From Candidatus Poribacteria bacterium (GTDB lineage: Bacteria; Poribacteria; WGA-4E; UBA9662), in NCBI GenBank assembly GCA_012963885.1, contig DTUY01000052.1:1-64000 (forward strand): a stretch of 64,000 bases of DNA, given 5' to 3'. Shown here piece after piece: positions 28,501-37,489 of this stretch. The translations under genes and the position numbers were made by a program. The notes below the pieces were generated by a model, which saw nothing but the letters and a program-made list of their open reading frames with translations, was not told the DNA's origin and did not search any database. Within the stretch, counting starts at the first letter, position 1; every line of letters starts with the position of its first letter.

Positions 28501-28850
28501 CTAGCATGGCATTTTTGTTAGAGGGTGCAAAAGGGAAACTGTAGATACTACTGATTTGGATTTCAAGGCTGGACTGCTTTGCAGAAGCCAATGGCTGTTG
28601 AACGATTGAAGCGGCCGAACAATTTTAGATTAGCCGTATTTGGGCTTATGTTTGGAAAATTGCGGTGAATCTTGTGTTTTGCAGAGGACGTAGTGTTGTT
28701 TAAATCTGCTAATTCCCTCCTTGAAATTTGGTGCCCCTGAAACTTTATAGTATTCCCAAATAACTTAAATTTAGAGACTTGATGGTGCTTTCCCATAAAT
28801 CATAAATGTGGGATGCCCTTTTTAAAGTCAGGGATTAAAGAAGGAAATTT

Positions 28851-29627
28851 ATGATTAACGCATTGTTTACAGCTGCGACTGGCATGCGAGCTCAACAGTT
28901 CAATGTTGATACAATTGCTAATAACTTAGCTAACGTTAATACCACAGGTTTCAAGAAAGCACGGGTTGAATTTCAAGATTTGCTGTACCAGACACTTCGG
29001 ACTCCAGGTGTGCAAAGCACGCAGCAAACGATTGTTCCAGTTGGAATACAACTCGGTCATGGTGTAAGAACCGCAGCAACTCAACGCATGTTTTCGCTCG
29101 GCAATGTTGTCGAAACGAAAAACGTTTTCGACTTAAAGCTTGACAGTCCATATTCATTTTTTAAGGTTGTTGATGATAAACAAAACCTGATTTATACTCG
29201 TGATGGGTCTTTCAAGTTAGATGATCAGTTTCGGATTGTTACTACCGATGGTCATGTTCTTGATCCGTCTATTAATATTCCAGAGGATGCCGCAGACGTT
29301 TCGATCGGCCCTGATGGAACCGTTTCTGTTCGTTCCGATGGTCAAGAAGAGCCTCAGCAGGTTGGGCAAATTACGATTTTCCGGTTTCCTAACCCCGCTG
29401 GTTTGCAGAGCATCGGCGCAAACTTCTATCGCCAAACGGCAGCTTCTGGTGTGGCTACGGAGGACCAGTTCGGAACGGTTACCTCTGGTTTTCTAGAGAT
29501 TTCAAACGTTGAAGTTGTTGAAGAAATGGTTCGTTTAATTACAGCGCAACGTGCGTACGAAGCAAACTCACGCGCAATTCTCGCTTCCGATGATATGTTA
29601 TCAACAGCAAACCAAATTCGTAGGTAG
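28851..29627 (+). CDS. flgG: Flagellar distal rod protein FlgG
   Basis: The 258-residue protein has the rod/hook N-terminal motif ALFTAATGMRAQQFNVDTIA followed by NNLANVNTTGFKKARVEFQDL, and the C-terminal EISNVEVVEEMVRLITAQRAYEANSRAI, here quoted as VEEMVRLITAQRAYEANSR. These are diagnostic for FlgG, which forms the distal rod crossing the periplasm. AAGAAGGAAATTT precedes the ATG. It is the first gene of the flagellar run, followed by flgA, flgH and flgI, so rod and bushing rings are encoded together. Confidence 0.95.
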   Translation: MINALFTAATGMRAQQFNVDTIANNLANVNTTGFKKARVEFQDLLYQTLRTPGVQSTQQTIVPVGIQLGHGVRTAATQRMFSLGNVVETKNVFDLKLDSPYSFFKVVDDKQNLIYTRDGSFKLDDQFRIVTTDGHVLDPSINIPEDAADVSIGPDGTVSVRSDGQEEPQQVGQITIFRFPNPAGLQSIGANFYRQTAASGVATEDQFGTVTSGFLEISNVEVVEEMVRLITAQRAYEANSRAILASDDMLSTANQIRR

Positions 29628-29682
29628 ATCTTAATCAACTATTTATTTGTTTTAGCTTTAACGCTTGTTGAAGAGGCTCCAT

Positions 29683-30693
29683 TTGAAAGTTTGTAAACTT
29701 GCAGCTTTTTTGTTTGCTGTGTCTTTGGTTTTCGCCTGTTTGTCAGCTTCTGCTGAACCGATTAAAATCACATTCGCTGATAAGGTGGAAGTTGATGCTC
29801 CATCCATTTACATGGGGGATATTTCCCAGAAAATTGAGGGTTCACAGCTTACTGAAAGTCAGCTTGAGGTTATTCGGTCACTAAAGTTAAAGTCCTCGCC
29901 TCTCGTTGGTCGTCCTCCTGTGGCTATAGATGCGGGTTCTATTAGAAATTCATTAAAAACTGCCAAGAAAGCATTGAGAGAGATCGGTCTTGAACCGAGT
30001 TCATTCGATATTTCCAAGAAAACAAAGGTGCTTGTCAGCAGAAAATCCATGTTAGTCAGCACTCAAGAGCTTATCGGCTTTGCCCGAAGTGCCTTGTTAG
30101 AAGAACTGACACAGCGTTTTGAGGGCGGCGAATACCAAATTGAAGCGGATACTTCAATCCCAAATCTCAGTCTGCCGACTGGCAAGCTTGATTTTTCTCT
30201 GCGTCGGCTTCGGTCCCAATTCCTCGCTGGACGTATCAGTGTCTATTTAGACATTTTAATTGATGGTGTTAAACGGAAGTCAGTTGTAATTCCGTTTGAC
30301 GTAAAGCTGACTGCTAACACATTGATCGCGAAGAAAGACTTCACCAGAGGCGACCCACTGGTCATAAAGGATTTTGAGGGCTCCACTCAAACCTTAGACC
30401 AAGCGAGACTCGCCCCTGTCCAAGCAACCCAATTTAAACAGATACGTGCGAATCGTCGTATTTCCAAGGGAACTGTGTTGATATCTAATATGGTCGAAAG
30501 AATTCCAAAAATCTTGAGCGGAAAATTAATAACAATCGTTGCAGATTTTAACGGAGTTCGGGTGAGAAGTACCGGCAAAGCCTTGTCTGATGGTTATATT
30601 GGGCAGGAAATATCAGTAAAAAATCGTCAATCTAATAGGACCGTTGTTGGTGTTGTTACGTCCAGTGGGGACGTCCAGGTTGTTGTTCGGTGA
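29683..30693 (+). CDS. flgA: P-ring assembly chaperone FlgA
   Basis: A secreted protein of 336 residues: signal peptide with cleavage near ASAEP, then a beta-rich region, and the C-terminal SAF-type domain (NTLIAKKDFTRGDPLVIKDF, ISKGTVLISNMVERIPKI, GRVRSTGKAL-like end and ISVKNRQSNRTVVGVV). FlgA helps FlgI subunits assemble around the rod in the periplasm. The start is TTG at 29683 with AAGAGG six bases upstream; a TTG at 29665 is in frame but has no ribosome binding site. It is longer than the E. coli protein, as in many non-enteric bacteria. Confidence 0.9.
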   Translation: MKVCKLAAFLFAVSLVFACLSASAEPIKITFADKVEVDAPSIYMGDISQKIEGSQLTESQLEVIRSLKLKSSPLVGRPPVAIDAGSIRNSLKTAKKALREIGLEPSSFDISKKTKVLVSRKSMLVSTQELIGFARSALLEELTQRFEGGEYQIEADTSIPNLSLPTGKLDFSLRRLRSQFLAGRISVYLDILIDGVKRKSVVIPFDVKLTANTLIAKKDFTRGDPLVIKDFEGSTQTLDQARLAPVQATQFKQIRANRRISKGTVLISNMVERIPKILSGKLITIVADFNGVRVRSTGKALSDGYIGQEISVKNRQSNRTVVGVVTSSGDVQVVVR

Positions 30694-30732
30694 TTGGTTC
30701 TGCTATTGTGAATTATTAAAGTTGGGTTATTT

Positions 30733-31377
30733 ATGCTAAAAAAGTTTGCTAGATTCGTCATAATCATGATTTGTGGGCTGGTCTGTTTGTTCTTAGCTAG
30801 AGGGTTGGATGCGCAGGTTTTATATCGGGAAGGGCAACTTACAGATGAACTCTACAGTGATCTAATTAGTAGAAAGGTTGGAGATCTGCTAACGGTTGTG
30901 ATTGTTCAGAATGCCCAAGCCAACCAAAACGCACAGTCGTCTAAAAATCGAAGTTCTGCTTTGAGCGCGAATGCCAATTTGCCGGGGGGAACCGGCTTTT
31001 TGGGCGCGATACCAGATGGTAGTGGGACAGCTTCGCTGACAGGACAAACAAAACGAGGTGGTGCTCAAACAACTTCGCGTCAAACCAGTTTCGTGGCGAC
31101 AGTGACTGCCACTATTGTGCAAGTATTTGAAAATGGAAATATGAGGGTTGCAGGGACTCAGCATACGGCAATAGACGATCAAGAAACTGAGATTTCTGTT
31201 GAAGGGATTGTTCGCCCTTTAGATATTTCTCCTAATAATAGCGTTGTCTCATCGGCACTAGCAAACGCGAGAATTGAATATCGTGCGCCGGATCAGCAAG
31301 ATAAAGGAGGGAAGATTGTTGAGATCATTGCCTTTCCTTTCCGCTTTGTTGGTTCGCTTCTGGGTCTTCTTTTTTAA
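30733..31377 (+). CDS. flgH: Flagellar L-ring protein FlgH
   Basis: The 214-residue protein matches FlgH: SRKVGDLLTVVIVQNAQANQ, the Gly/Ser/Thr-rich middle, SFVATVTATIVQVFENGNM, VEGIVRPLDISPNNSV and ARIEYR. It forms the outer-membrane bushing. The signal sequence has cysteines, but none stands in a standard lipobox, and a type I cleavage near GLDAQ looks more likely; loss of lipidation would be unlike E. coli FlgH. It lies between flgA and flgI in the usual A-H-I order. Confidence 0.93.
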   Translation: MLKKFARFVIIMICGLVCLFLARGLDAQVLYREGQLTDELYSDLISRKVGDLLTVVIVQNAQANQNAQSSKNRSSALSANANLPGGTGFLGAIPDGSGTASLTGQTKRGGAQTTSRQTSFVATVTATIVQVFENGNMRVAGTQHTAIDDQETEISVEGIVRPLDISPNNSVVSSALANARIEYRAPDQQDKGGKIVEIIAFPFRFVGSLLGLLF

Positions 31378-31407
31378 CCAAGTTGTACTGGTAGTGAAAT
31401 AATAGTG

Positions 31408-32460
31408 ATGAAAAAGAAAATATATTACTCGAACTCAAAACGGGTTGTATGTCAATTTTCGTTATTGTTTTCTCTCATATTTGTTACTTCTGTTTTTGCT
31501 GTTGAAGTTCAGATGGGAGATATCACCCGAATTCAGGAAGTCAACTCAAACCAGTTATTGGGGATGGGGATTGTCGTTGGATTGCCGGGGTCAGGTGATA
31601 GCACGCGTTTAGTCTTGGGACGGCAAGCATTATCGAATATGTTGAGCCGAATGGAGGGGGTTCGTCTGGATCCGGATCAGCTACAGGCGAGGAACATTGC
31701 TGCAGTGATAGTGACAGCTGACCTCCCGCCTTTTGCAAAAACCGGGGATCGGCTTGATGTGTTTGTTTCTTCAATGGGAGACGCCAAGGATCTAAACAAT
31801 GGAACGCTAATTTTCGCACGATTGCAAGCCGGGGATGGAAAGGTATATGCGACGGCGCAGGGTCGAATTGTTGTTACCAGGCCACAGGGACAACGTGGCG
31901 GAACTTTGCCGCCAAATGGAAAAATTGTGGCTGGAGGGTTAGTGATCCGTAATTTGGAAGCAAGTCTGGATGACATGGATTCAATCACTCTCCGTTTGAA
32001 TCATCCCAACTATAGTACATCGAGTTTAATTGCTAAGAAGATTAATGAAACTTTTTGGAACGGCATGGCTGAACCCGTGGATTCAGGAACCGTCAAGGTT
32101 GAAGTTCCCAAGGCCTACTATGGTGGCAAGCTGGTCAATTTTATTGCAGCGATTGGTGAGTTGAAGATTAAGCCTAACATGCAAGCAACCGTTGTTGTTG
32201 ACCCTAAGACGGGAGCAGTTGTTATTGGAGAAGGGGTTCAAATCTCCCCATTTGCTGTTTCTCTCGGTAATGGTAGTGGCCAGGATGGTGATAGTGCATT
32301 GACGACCATCAAAATTACTCCTGTGTCTTCTAACGGAACCACTTTAGATGATGTTGTTACTGCCCTCAAGTCTGTTGGCACAAAGACCGAAGATCTGATC
32401 GAGGTCTTGAAGTTGATGGAAAAGGCGGGCGCGTTGCATGCAACTTTAATCATTATGTGA
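31408..32460 (+). CDS. flgI: Flagellar P-ring protein FlgI
   Basis: A 350-residue protein with a signal peptide (ends near VFAVEVQ) and the family signatures MGDITRIQEVNSNQLLGMGI, VVGLPGSGDSTRL, NIAAVIVTADLPPFAKTGDR and DKLD-like VFVSSMGDAKDLNNGTL. It makes the periplasmic ring around the rod, helped by FlgA. The C-terminal LDDVVTALKSVGTKTEDLIE is typical. ATG 31408 is preferred over GTG 31405; the ribosome binding site is weak. Confidence 0.94.
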   Translation: MKKKIYYSNSKRVVCQFSLLFSLIFVTSVFAVEVQMGDITRIQEVNSNQLLGMGIVVGLPGSGDSTRLVLGRQALSNMLSRMEGVRLDPDQLQARNIAAVIVTADLPPFAKTGDRLDVFVSSMGDAKDLNNGTLIFARLQAGDGKVYATAQGRIVVTRPQGQRGGTLPPNGKIVAGGLVIRNLEASLDDMDSITLRLNHPNYSTSSLIAKKINETFWNGMAEPVDSGTVKVEVPKAYYGGKLVNFIAAIGELKIKPNMQATVVVDPKTGAVVIGEGVQISPFAVSLGNGSGQDGDSALTTIKITPVSSNGTTLDDVVTALKSVGTKTEDLIEVLKLMEKAGALHATLIIM

Positions 32461-32472
32461 AGGATTTAGATA

Positions 32473-34425
32473 ATGGAAGTTTTTCCTGTTTTATTACAAG
32501 AGCTAACAGATGAAAGCTTAGATACGGCTGCATCTAAAAAATTACTTTCCCATGCCAATGTGGGGAAACAGGACAATCCTAAAGTTGAGAGTATCAGAAG
32601 AGGTTTGATCGCAGGGTCATCGGTAAGTTCTGATACTGAGAAACTGGCGGAGACTGCAAAGGAGTTTGAAGCTGTCTTTACCGCCCAACTGCTCTCTATG
32701 ATGCGGGATACAGCCAACCAAACAGATTTTCTTGGTGCTAACAGCACTTCGATGAAAATCTTTAACAGCATGCTCGATGAGCAGTACGCCCTGAGGATGG
32801 CAGAAAGTGGACAACTTGGCTTGGCCGATATGGTGATTCGGCAACTTAGTCAGTATATTGACACGGTTGAAGATAGTGCTGAAGGAACTGATGCGTCGTT
32901 GGATGGAGTTGGACAACAAGCAACAACCAATCTAGAAGAGGTCTTGGAGGCAGTTGTTGCTGGCTTGACCAGAGATGGGCTGGAAAATGCACCTGATATT
33001 GACTTGAAATCTCTAGTTGCTTCATCCCAGATTATTCCGGATGGGGAGCTCGAGCCTGTTTCTATATCTGGCACATCGGTTGCATCGGAAACCGAAATCG
33101 ATATTGAAGCAGCGGATGTTGTTCGGTTTGAAAATGTTGTTGTGTCTACAGAAGCTAATCTTGATAATCTGCCTGAGGATGAAACTGCCGTTTCACCGGT
33201 GGATTATGATTCCGGATTGTTTGCAGCGGTTGATATGGATCAGCCTAGAACTGAGGTAGTTGAATCATCTTCAGAAGGTCTGGCTATGCCAATGGATGCC
33301 AAAGGCGTTGAGGTAGAGATAACGTCAGTCGAAGAAGAAATTGCAGCAGTCGAATTAAATCAGGATTTTTCTGCGCCTGAAAACACGCCGCCGGATGTGG
33401 AATTGAGTCAGCAAAATGTTGAGAATGTCCTGGTTTCTCGGCAGCAGACAGTTGATATGGAGCAAACGAATTCCCGTCAGTTTCATGTAGTTCAAGCTCC
33501 TTCTACTGATGCCGATTCGTCTGACAACGGAGAGTCGGATCTCCTAAGACGAGCTCGTTCTAGGGCCTCTTTGATTGGTTCTGTCCGCGACTTCCTGATT
33601 GCCCAGCCGAAAGCGGAGGATGGCGGGCGAACGGCGCTGGTTGAATTGTTAGCTAATGTTGGTGATGGCAATCAGACAAATTTTGCTTTGTTGCAACGGC
33701 TTAGAACTGCACTGATGCAGTTGGATTCAAATCAGAGTAGTAATGGTCAACAGCAACAGCAGTTGGATTCTCAGAAAATCCAGCTACCGTCCGAACTGGT
33801 AGCTAATGCTCCAAGTACCGTCACAAATTCGGTTCAGAACTTAACGTTGAGTTGGAATCAAATTCAAAATCTGGATGCAAATCAGCTTGCCGCTTTAATG
33901 AATAGCGCCGAGGGACTTAACAATGCTGCAACACTACAACTGGCCAACGCCGACCGTGTGATGATTCAGATTATTGATAAAATCAGTCCGCAGCTGTCTC
34001 GAGGTATGCAGGAGGCAGTTATCGATCTTGAACCTCCCAGACTGGGTCGGCTTCACATTCGGCTTTTGTTTGAAGATAGTTCGCTTAATGCTCGAATCCA
34101 CGTTCGGAATGCCATGGTTGCTGAAGTTGTCCGTGGAAACCTGGCACAACTTCGTAGTGCGCTTACTGACCAGGGTATTCAAATTGACAACTTCCAAGTG
34201 ACAACTGGTAGTGGCGATTCGCAACATGGAGACAGTTCTCATCAATCGAACCAGTTTAACGGTTGGCAAGAAAACATGGGATATCGTCAAGACGGTTGGA
34301 ATGGTTCAAATCGCGACATGGATCAAATGTCTCAGGCAATTCGACAAACGATGACAGGCAGTCAAAGTTCAGAAGAGAGACAAAGCGTGTCAGATCGATC
34401 ATATTCGTTTGACCATTTAGTATGA
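32473..34425 (+). CDS. FlgJ rod-binding domain fused to FliK-like hook-length control domain
   Basis: A 650-residue protein with two flagellar domains not normally joined. Residues 57-127 are the FlgJ rod-binding domain (LAETAKEFEAVFTAQLLSMM, MLDEQYALRMAESGQLGLAD, MVIRQLS). A long acidic, low-complexity linker of about 360 residues follows. Residues 499-580 are a FliK/Flg_hook C-terminal domain (VIDLEPPRLGRLHIRLLF, ARIHVRNAMVAEVVRGNLAQ, LRSALTDQGIQIDNFQV). The muramidase domain of enteric FlgJ is absent. The next gene is flgD, and fliK-flgD-flgE is the common order, so the position suits FliK, while the preceding flgI suits FlgJ. The reading frame is continuous without slippery runs, so this is a true fusion. 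It would be exported and could link rod capping to hook-length measurement. Confidence 0.88.
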   Translation: MEVFPVLLQELTDESLDTAASKKLLSHANVGKQDNPKVESIRRGLIAGSSVSSDTEKLAETAKEFEAVFTAQLLSMMRDTANQTDFLGANSTSMKIFNSMLDEQYALRMAESGQLGLADMVIRQLSQYIDTVEDSAEGTDASLDGVGQQATTNLEEVLEAVVAGLTRDGLENAPDIDLKSLVASSQIIPDGELEPVSISGTSVASETEIDIEAADVVRFENVVVSTEANLDNLPEDETAVSPVDYDSGLFAAVDMDQPRTEVVESSSEGLAMPMDAKGVEVEITSVEEEIAAVELNQDFSAPENTPPDVELSQQNVENVLVSRQQTVDMEQTNSRQFHVVQAPSTDADSSDNGESDLLRRARSRASLIGSVRDFLIAQPKAEDGGRTALVELLANVGDGNQTNFALLQRLRTALMQLDSNQSSNGQQQQQLDSQKIQLPSELVANAPSTVTNSVQNLTLSWNQIQNLDANQLAALMNSAEGLNNAATLQLANADRVMIQIIDKISPQLSRGMQEAVIDLEPPRLGRLHIRLLFEDSSLNARIHVRNAMVAEVVRGNLAQLRSALTDQGIQIDNFQVTTGSGDSQHGDSSHQSNQFNGWQENMGYRQDGWNGSNRDMDQMSQAIRQTMTGSQSSEERQSVSDRSYSFDHLV

Positions 34426-34440
34426 CATAGGAGATTGAGA

Positions 34441-34899
34441 ATGGGTATAAATCCAATTGGTTTCAACATTGCAGACCTGGTCGGAAAAACGGATGATCCG
34501 TATTCTGTCAAGGGGACACAGGATTCACTAGATAAACAGGCTTTCTTGAAACTACTGACGACGCAGTTGCAGCATCAAAACCCGCTAGAGCCAATGGACA
34601 ACCAACAGTTTGTGTCGCAAATGGCTGAATTTAGTGCGCTTGAACAAATGCAGAATCTAAATAAGAATTTTGCTGCCATGGCTCTAATGCAAGCAAGCAC
34701 AATCTTAGGCAAATATGTCGAGGCCGCTCCGTTAGGAGGGGGAAATTCCGGTGATCTGATTGGTGGTATTGTCTCCTCAATCCGGATGGGGGAAGATGGG
34801 CAAATGTTCTTATTGGTTGATGGCCGAGAAATAGATGCTTCGCTAGTGAAAACTATTTCTGAGTCATCTGCTACTAACACATTAGAAACGGAAATGTAG
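34441..34899 (+). CDS. flgD: Flagellar hook-capping protein FlgD (short)
   Basis: The 152-residue protein has the FlgD N-terminal signature DKQAFLKLLTTQLQHQNPLE followed by PMDNQQFVSQMAEFSALEQMQNLN. Only a short C-terminal part follows (IVSSIRMGEDGQMFLLVDGR), so the Tudor and Ig-like domains of E. coli FlgD are mostly missing, as in many Firmicutes. It caps the growing hook. GGAG lies seven bases before ATG 34441; a TTG two codons upstream is rejected. Confidence 0.93.
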   Translation: MGINPIGFNIADLVGKTDDPYSVKGTQDSLDKQAFLKLLTTQLQHQNPLEPMDNQQFVSQMAEFSALEQMQNLNKNFAAMALMQASTILGKYVEAAPLGGGNSGDLIGGIVSSIRMGEDGQMFLLVDGREIDASLVKTISESSATNTLETEM

Positions 34900-34913
34900 G
34901 ATTATCGTAATAG

Positions 34914-35315
34914 ATGGCTGTTCGTACTAACGAAGTAAACGCACATAAGTCGGTTGAGCAGGCAAAGTCTCCTTCGTTATCGAGAGTGCCGAAAGGGAAG
35001 CAGAGCAGGAAAATTTCCTTCAAGAAAGTGCTTAATCAGCGCTTGGTGGATAAGCAAGGGCAGCGAGTGCAATTCAGTGCTCACGCTCAAGGACGTTTAG
35101 ATGTACGACAGATAAATTTAACCTCGAATGATATGGCCAAGATTGAGTCGGCCATAGATCGCGCTTCGCAGAAGGGAGCAACTGATTCTTTGTTATTGAT
35201 GGATGATCTTGCGATGATTGTAAGTGTCAAAAACCGGACAGTCGTAACAGTAGTTGATAGTGATCGCATGAAAGATAATGTTTTTACAAATATTGATAGT
35301 GCCATAATTGTATAG
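34914..35315 (+). CDS. Flagellar operon protein, TIGR02530-like
   Basis: A 133-residue basic protein whose second half matches the small flagellar operon proteins found beside flgD and flgE in Firmicutes and related groups: VQFSAHAQGRLDVRQINLTS, DMAKIESAIDRASQKGATDS, LLMDDLAMIVSVKNRTVVTV and a final NIDSAIIV. The function of the family is not settled; its constant location suggests a role in hook assembly or export. The basic N-terminus (KSVEQAKSPSLSRVPKGKQS) may be an export or disordered segment. Confidence 0.8.
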   Translation: MAVRTNEVNAHKSVEQAKSPSLSRVPKGKQSRKISFKKVLNQRLVDKQGQRVQFSAHAQGRLDVRQINLTSNDMAKIESAIDRASQKGATDSLLLMDDLAMIVSVKNRTVVTVVDSDRMKDNVFTNIDSAIIV

Positions 35316-35329
35316 TTAGGAAGGGGTTT

Positions 35330-35740
35330 ATGAGTTTTATAACAGCAATCATCTCCAGTGCATCTGGCTTAACGGCAGAAAGGACGCGGATGGAAGTAAT
35401 TGCGAATAACATCGCAAATGTAAACACCACGCGTACTGAATCTGGAGGCCCATTTCGAAGGATGCTTGTGACCTATATGGCAAAGCCGAATTTGAAGGGA
35501 GTTTACATTCCACCAAATGGAATTCGAGAGGATCGGTCCTTATCAAATCCATTGAAACTCAAGTTTGATCCCGGGCATCCGGATGCAGATGAAAATGGTT
35601 ACGTTCACATGCCAAATGTGAACACGGTTACTGAAATGGTGGACATGATTACAGCTACTCGGTCGTATGAAGCGAATGTTCAGGCAATTAATGCAGCAAA
35701 AATAATGGCAAGAGATGCTTTACGCATTGGGCGCTCATAA
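35330..35740 (+). CDS. flgC: Flagellar proximal rod protein FlgC
   Basis: The 136-residue protein has the rod N-terminal motif SSASGLTAERTRMEVIANNI followed by ANVNTTRTESGGPFRRM, and the FlgC C-terminus DENGYVHMPNVNTVTEMVDM with TRSYEANVQAINAAK. It forms the proximal rod with FlgB and FlgF. Its usual partners flgB and fliE are not beside it; here it lies between a flgD-type gene and flgE, an uncommon place. The 3' end has been partly duplicated just past the stop codon. Confidence 0.94.
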   Translation: MSFITAIISSASGLTAERTRMEVIANNIANVNTTRTESGGPFRRMLVTYMAKPNLKGVYIPPNGIREDRSLSNPLKLKFDPGHPDADENGYVHMPNVNTVTEMVDMITATRSYEANVQAINAAKIMARDALRIGRS

Positions 35741-35764
35741 ACGCATTGGGTTGGGCGCTCATAA
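35723..35764 (+). repeat. Partial tandem duplication of the flgC 3' end
   Basis: CGCATTGGGCGCTCATAA (35723-35740, including the stop) is followed by CGCATTGGGTTGGGCGCTCATAA in two parts: the same ends with a five-base insert. The second copy sits in the 47-bp spacer before flgE and does not alter either protein. Confidence 0.75.
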
Positions 35765-35787
35765 TAAATTAGGGGGTAAATGATAAA

Positions 35788-37413
35788 ATGATTGGTGCAC
35801 TTTATGCAGGATTGAGTGGGTTAAAAAACCATCAAACTAGGATCAATGTTATTGGTCATAACCTGTCAAATATTAACACAATTGGGTTCAAGAAATCTCG
35901 CGTTACTTTCCGTGAGGCATTTTCACAAACTTTGAAAGCTGCGGTAGCCGCGCAGGGAGATAGAGGGGGCGTCAACCCACAAGCGGTTGGTACGGGTTCC
36001 CAAATTAGTTCTATTGACGTGTTACAGAGAAACGGTAGTGCGATGACAACTGATATGCCAACTGATTTGATGTTCCGCGGGAAAGGCCACTTCGTTTTGG
36101 AGGTTCCTGCTGGAGGAACAAAAGCTCAGAAAGAAACGTCCCGATCTATTAAAGCGTCTTCCATCAGGGCGTTCACCAGGAATGGGAATTTCGGCATTGA
36201 TCAAAACGGCAATTTAATTTATCGACCAAATGGGTATAAAGTGCTAGGCTGGCAGGCGAATCCTGTAACAGGTGAGGTCAACACGGCCAATCCGGACGCA
36301 ATAAGCTCAATTTCCTTTCCATTCATGCGCTCGATATCAAGGAAAACTTCGTTTGTTCAGTTTGCGTCCAACTTAGATGCTAGAGCTGGCGCGGTTGAAG
36401 TTGTTTCTGATGGTGGCACAGGCCTGCTAAGCTCTGTTACACCAGCTAAAGATGGTGGGGATTTAAGACCAGGATCTCACAAGGTCCGTGTCGAAAGGGC
36501 GGAAGGAGCCGATACCTTTACAGCTTCTCTAGATGGAGATGCATCAGTACCAATCGATGCTGATGGCAAGGTGACCTTCGCAGATGAAGATGGCAGGCAA
36601 CTCGTTACCCTTACATTTGGTGAGGAAATCAAGACTGGTACTGCCTCGCTTGAGTATATTTCGAAATTCCATAAAACCGAGATTGGTATTTTTGATGGTC
36701 TAGGACAACGCCACGACGCTGAAATTACTTTCACCAAAGAGCCTATACAGGAAGATGGTACCGTAAACCCTGCAGGGACGTGGAGGTGGAGCATAGAAAG
36801 CGAGCACATAACCGATGCCAAAATTGTTACCGATGATGATGAAAAGGTTAATACGGGGTTACTCCAATTTAACAACCAGACCGCTTCATTTTCGACGGCA
36901 CAGCCTGGCGTTGCTTATATTAATGTTCTGCCAATTGACGCTGCAGGTGACCCCTCTGGGGCGGGAGAACTTGCAGTCAGACTCGATTTTCAAAACTTGA
37001 CACAGTTTGCTGATAGTCATGATGCCCTTGCTCAAAGGCAAGATGGTGTCGGACCGGGAAATTTAGTCTCGTTCAGTATCAGTGCCACCGGATTAATTGA
37101 TGGTATTTTCTCTAACGGTGTTAATAAGGCCATTGCCCAGCTTGCCGCTGCGGATATCCCGAATACTGAAGGTTTGTCCGTATTATCAGATACCATGGTG
37201 ACGACTTCTCCTTCATCAGGTGCGCCTGCTTTCGTTCCAGCTGGGACCCGAAATATGGGTGAAATCACCTCTGGTGCGCTTGAGATGTCGAACGTTGATT
37301 TGACAGAGGAGTTTACGGATCTGATCACAACTGAACGTGGATTCCAAGCCAATGCTCGTGTGATTACCACGGCGGATAATATTCTAACTGAAGCCATGGG
37401 ATTGAAACGGTAA
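35788..37413 (+). CDS. flgE: Flagellar hook protein FlgE
   Basis: A 541-residue hook subunit. The N-terminus IGALYAGLSGLKNHQTRINV and NLSNINTIGFKKSRVTF and the C-terminus GALEMSNVDLTEEFTDLITT with ERGFQANARVITTADNIL frame a large variable centre (about residues 140-440), which forms the outer domains of the hook. Exported by the flagellar type III system and polymerised under the FlgD cap. GGGGGTAAATGATAAA precedes the ATG. A strong hairpin follows the gene. Confidence 0.95.
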   Translation: MIGALYAGLSGLKNHQTRINVIGHNLSNINTIGFKKSRVTFREAFSQTLKAAVAAQGDRGGVNPQAVGTGSQISSIDVLQRNGSAMTTDMPTDLMFRGKGHFVLEVPAGGTKAQKETSRSIKASSIRAFTRNGNFGIDQNGNLIYRPNGYKVLGWQANPVTGEVNTANPDAISSISFPFMRSISRKTSFVQFASNLDARAGAVEVVSDGGTGLLSSVTPAKDGGDLRPGSHKVRVERAEGADTFTASLDGDASVPIDADGKVTFADEDGRQLVTLTFGEEIKTGTASLEYISKFHKTEIGIFDGLGQRHDAEITFTKEPIQEDGTVNPAGTWRWSIESEHITDAKIVTDDDEKVNTGLLQFNNQTASFSTAQPGVAYINVLPIDAAGDPSGAGELAVRLDFQNLTQFADSHDALAQRQDGVGPGNLVSFSISATGLIDGIFSNGVNKAIAQLAAADIPNTEGLSVLSDTMVTTSPSSGAPAFVPAGTRNMGEITSGALEMSNVDLTEEFTDLITTERGFQANARVITTADNILTEAMGLKR

Positions 37414-37425
37414 CTTCAAAAATTT

Positions 37426-37473
37426 CAGGAATTAGTCCATGAAGTTAAGATAATCTTCATGGACTAATTTCTG
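37426..37473 (+). promoter_or_regulatory. 19-bp stem-loop between flgE and flgF
   Basis: Bases 37426-37444 pair along their whole length with 37455-37473 (core arms ATTAGTCCATGAAG and CTTCATGGACTAAT, one G-U pair further out), leaving a ten-base loop. There is no T-run after it, and the flgF ribosome binding site (GAAGGAAG) starts just past the stem. An RNA-stability or processing element that sets hook-protein level apart from flgF is the likeliest role; a leaky terminator is possible. Confidence 0.65.
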
Positions 37474-37489
37474 TAGAAGGAAGATTTTT

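Larger units (their letters stand above)
27739..28850. other. Long intergenic region, 1.1 kb, between sdhA and the flagellar cluster
   Basis: Very AT-rich. It must hold the promoter of the minus-strand sdh operon and of the plus-strand flagellar operon. The 17-bp sequence AAAAAAGCAAGTTTTTT occurs at 28121-28137 and again within 28452-28473. Two minus-strand frames (28409-28591, 28563-28796) have no motif or ribosome binding site and are rejected. Confidence 0.55.

Noticed and set aside
28563-28796. Minus-strand frames in the sdhA-flgG intergenic region
   Set aside because: No start signal or homology; composition equals that of the surrounding spacer.
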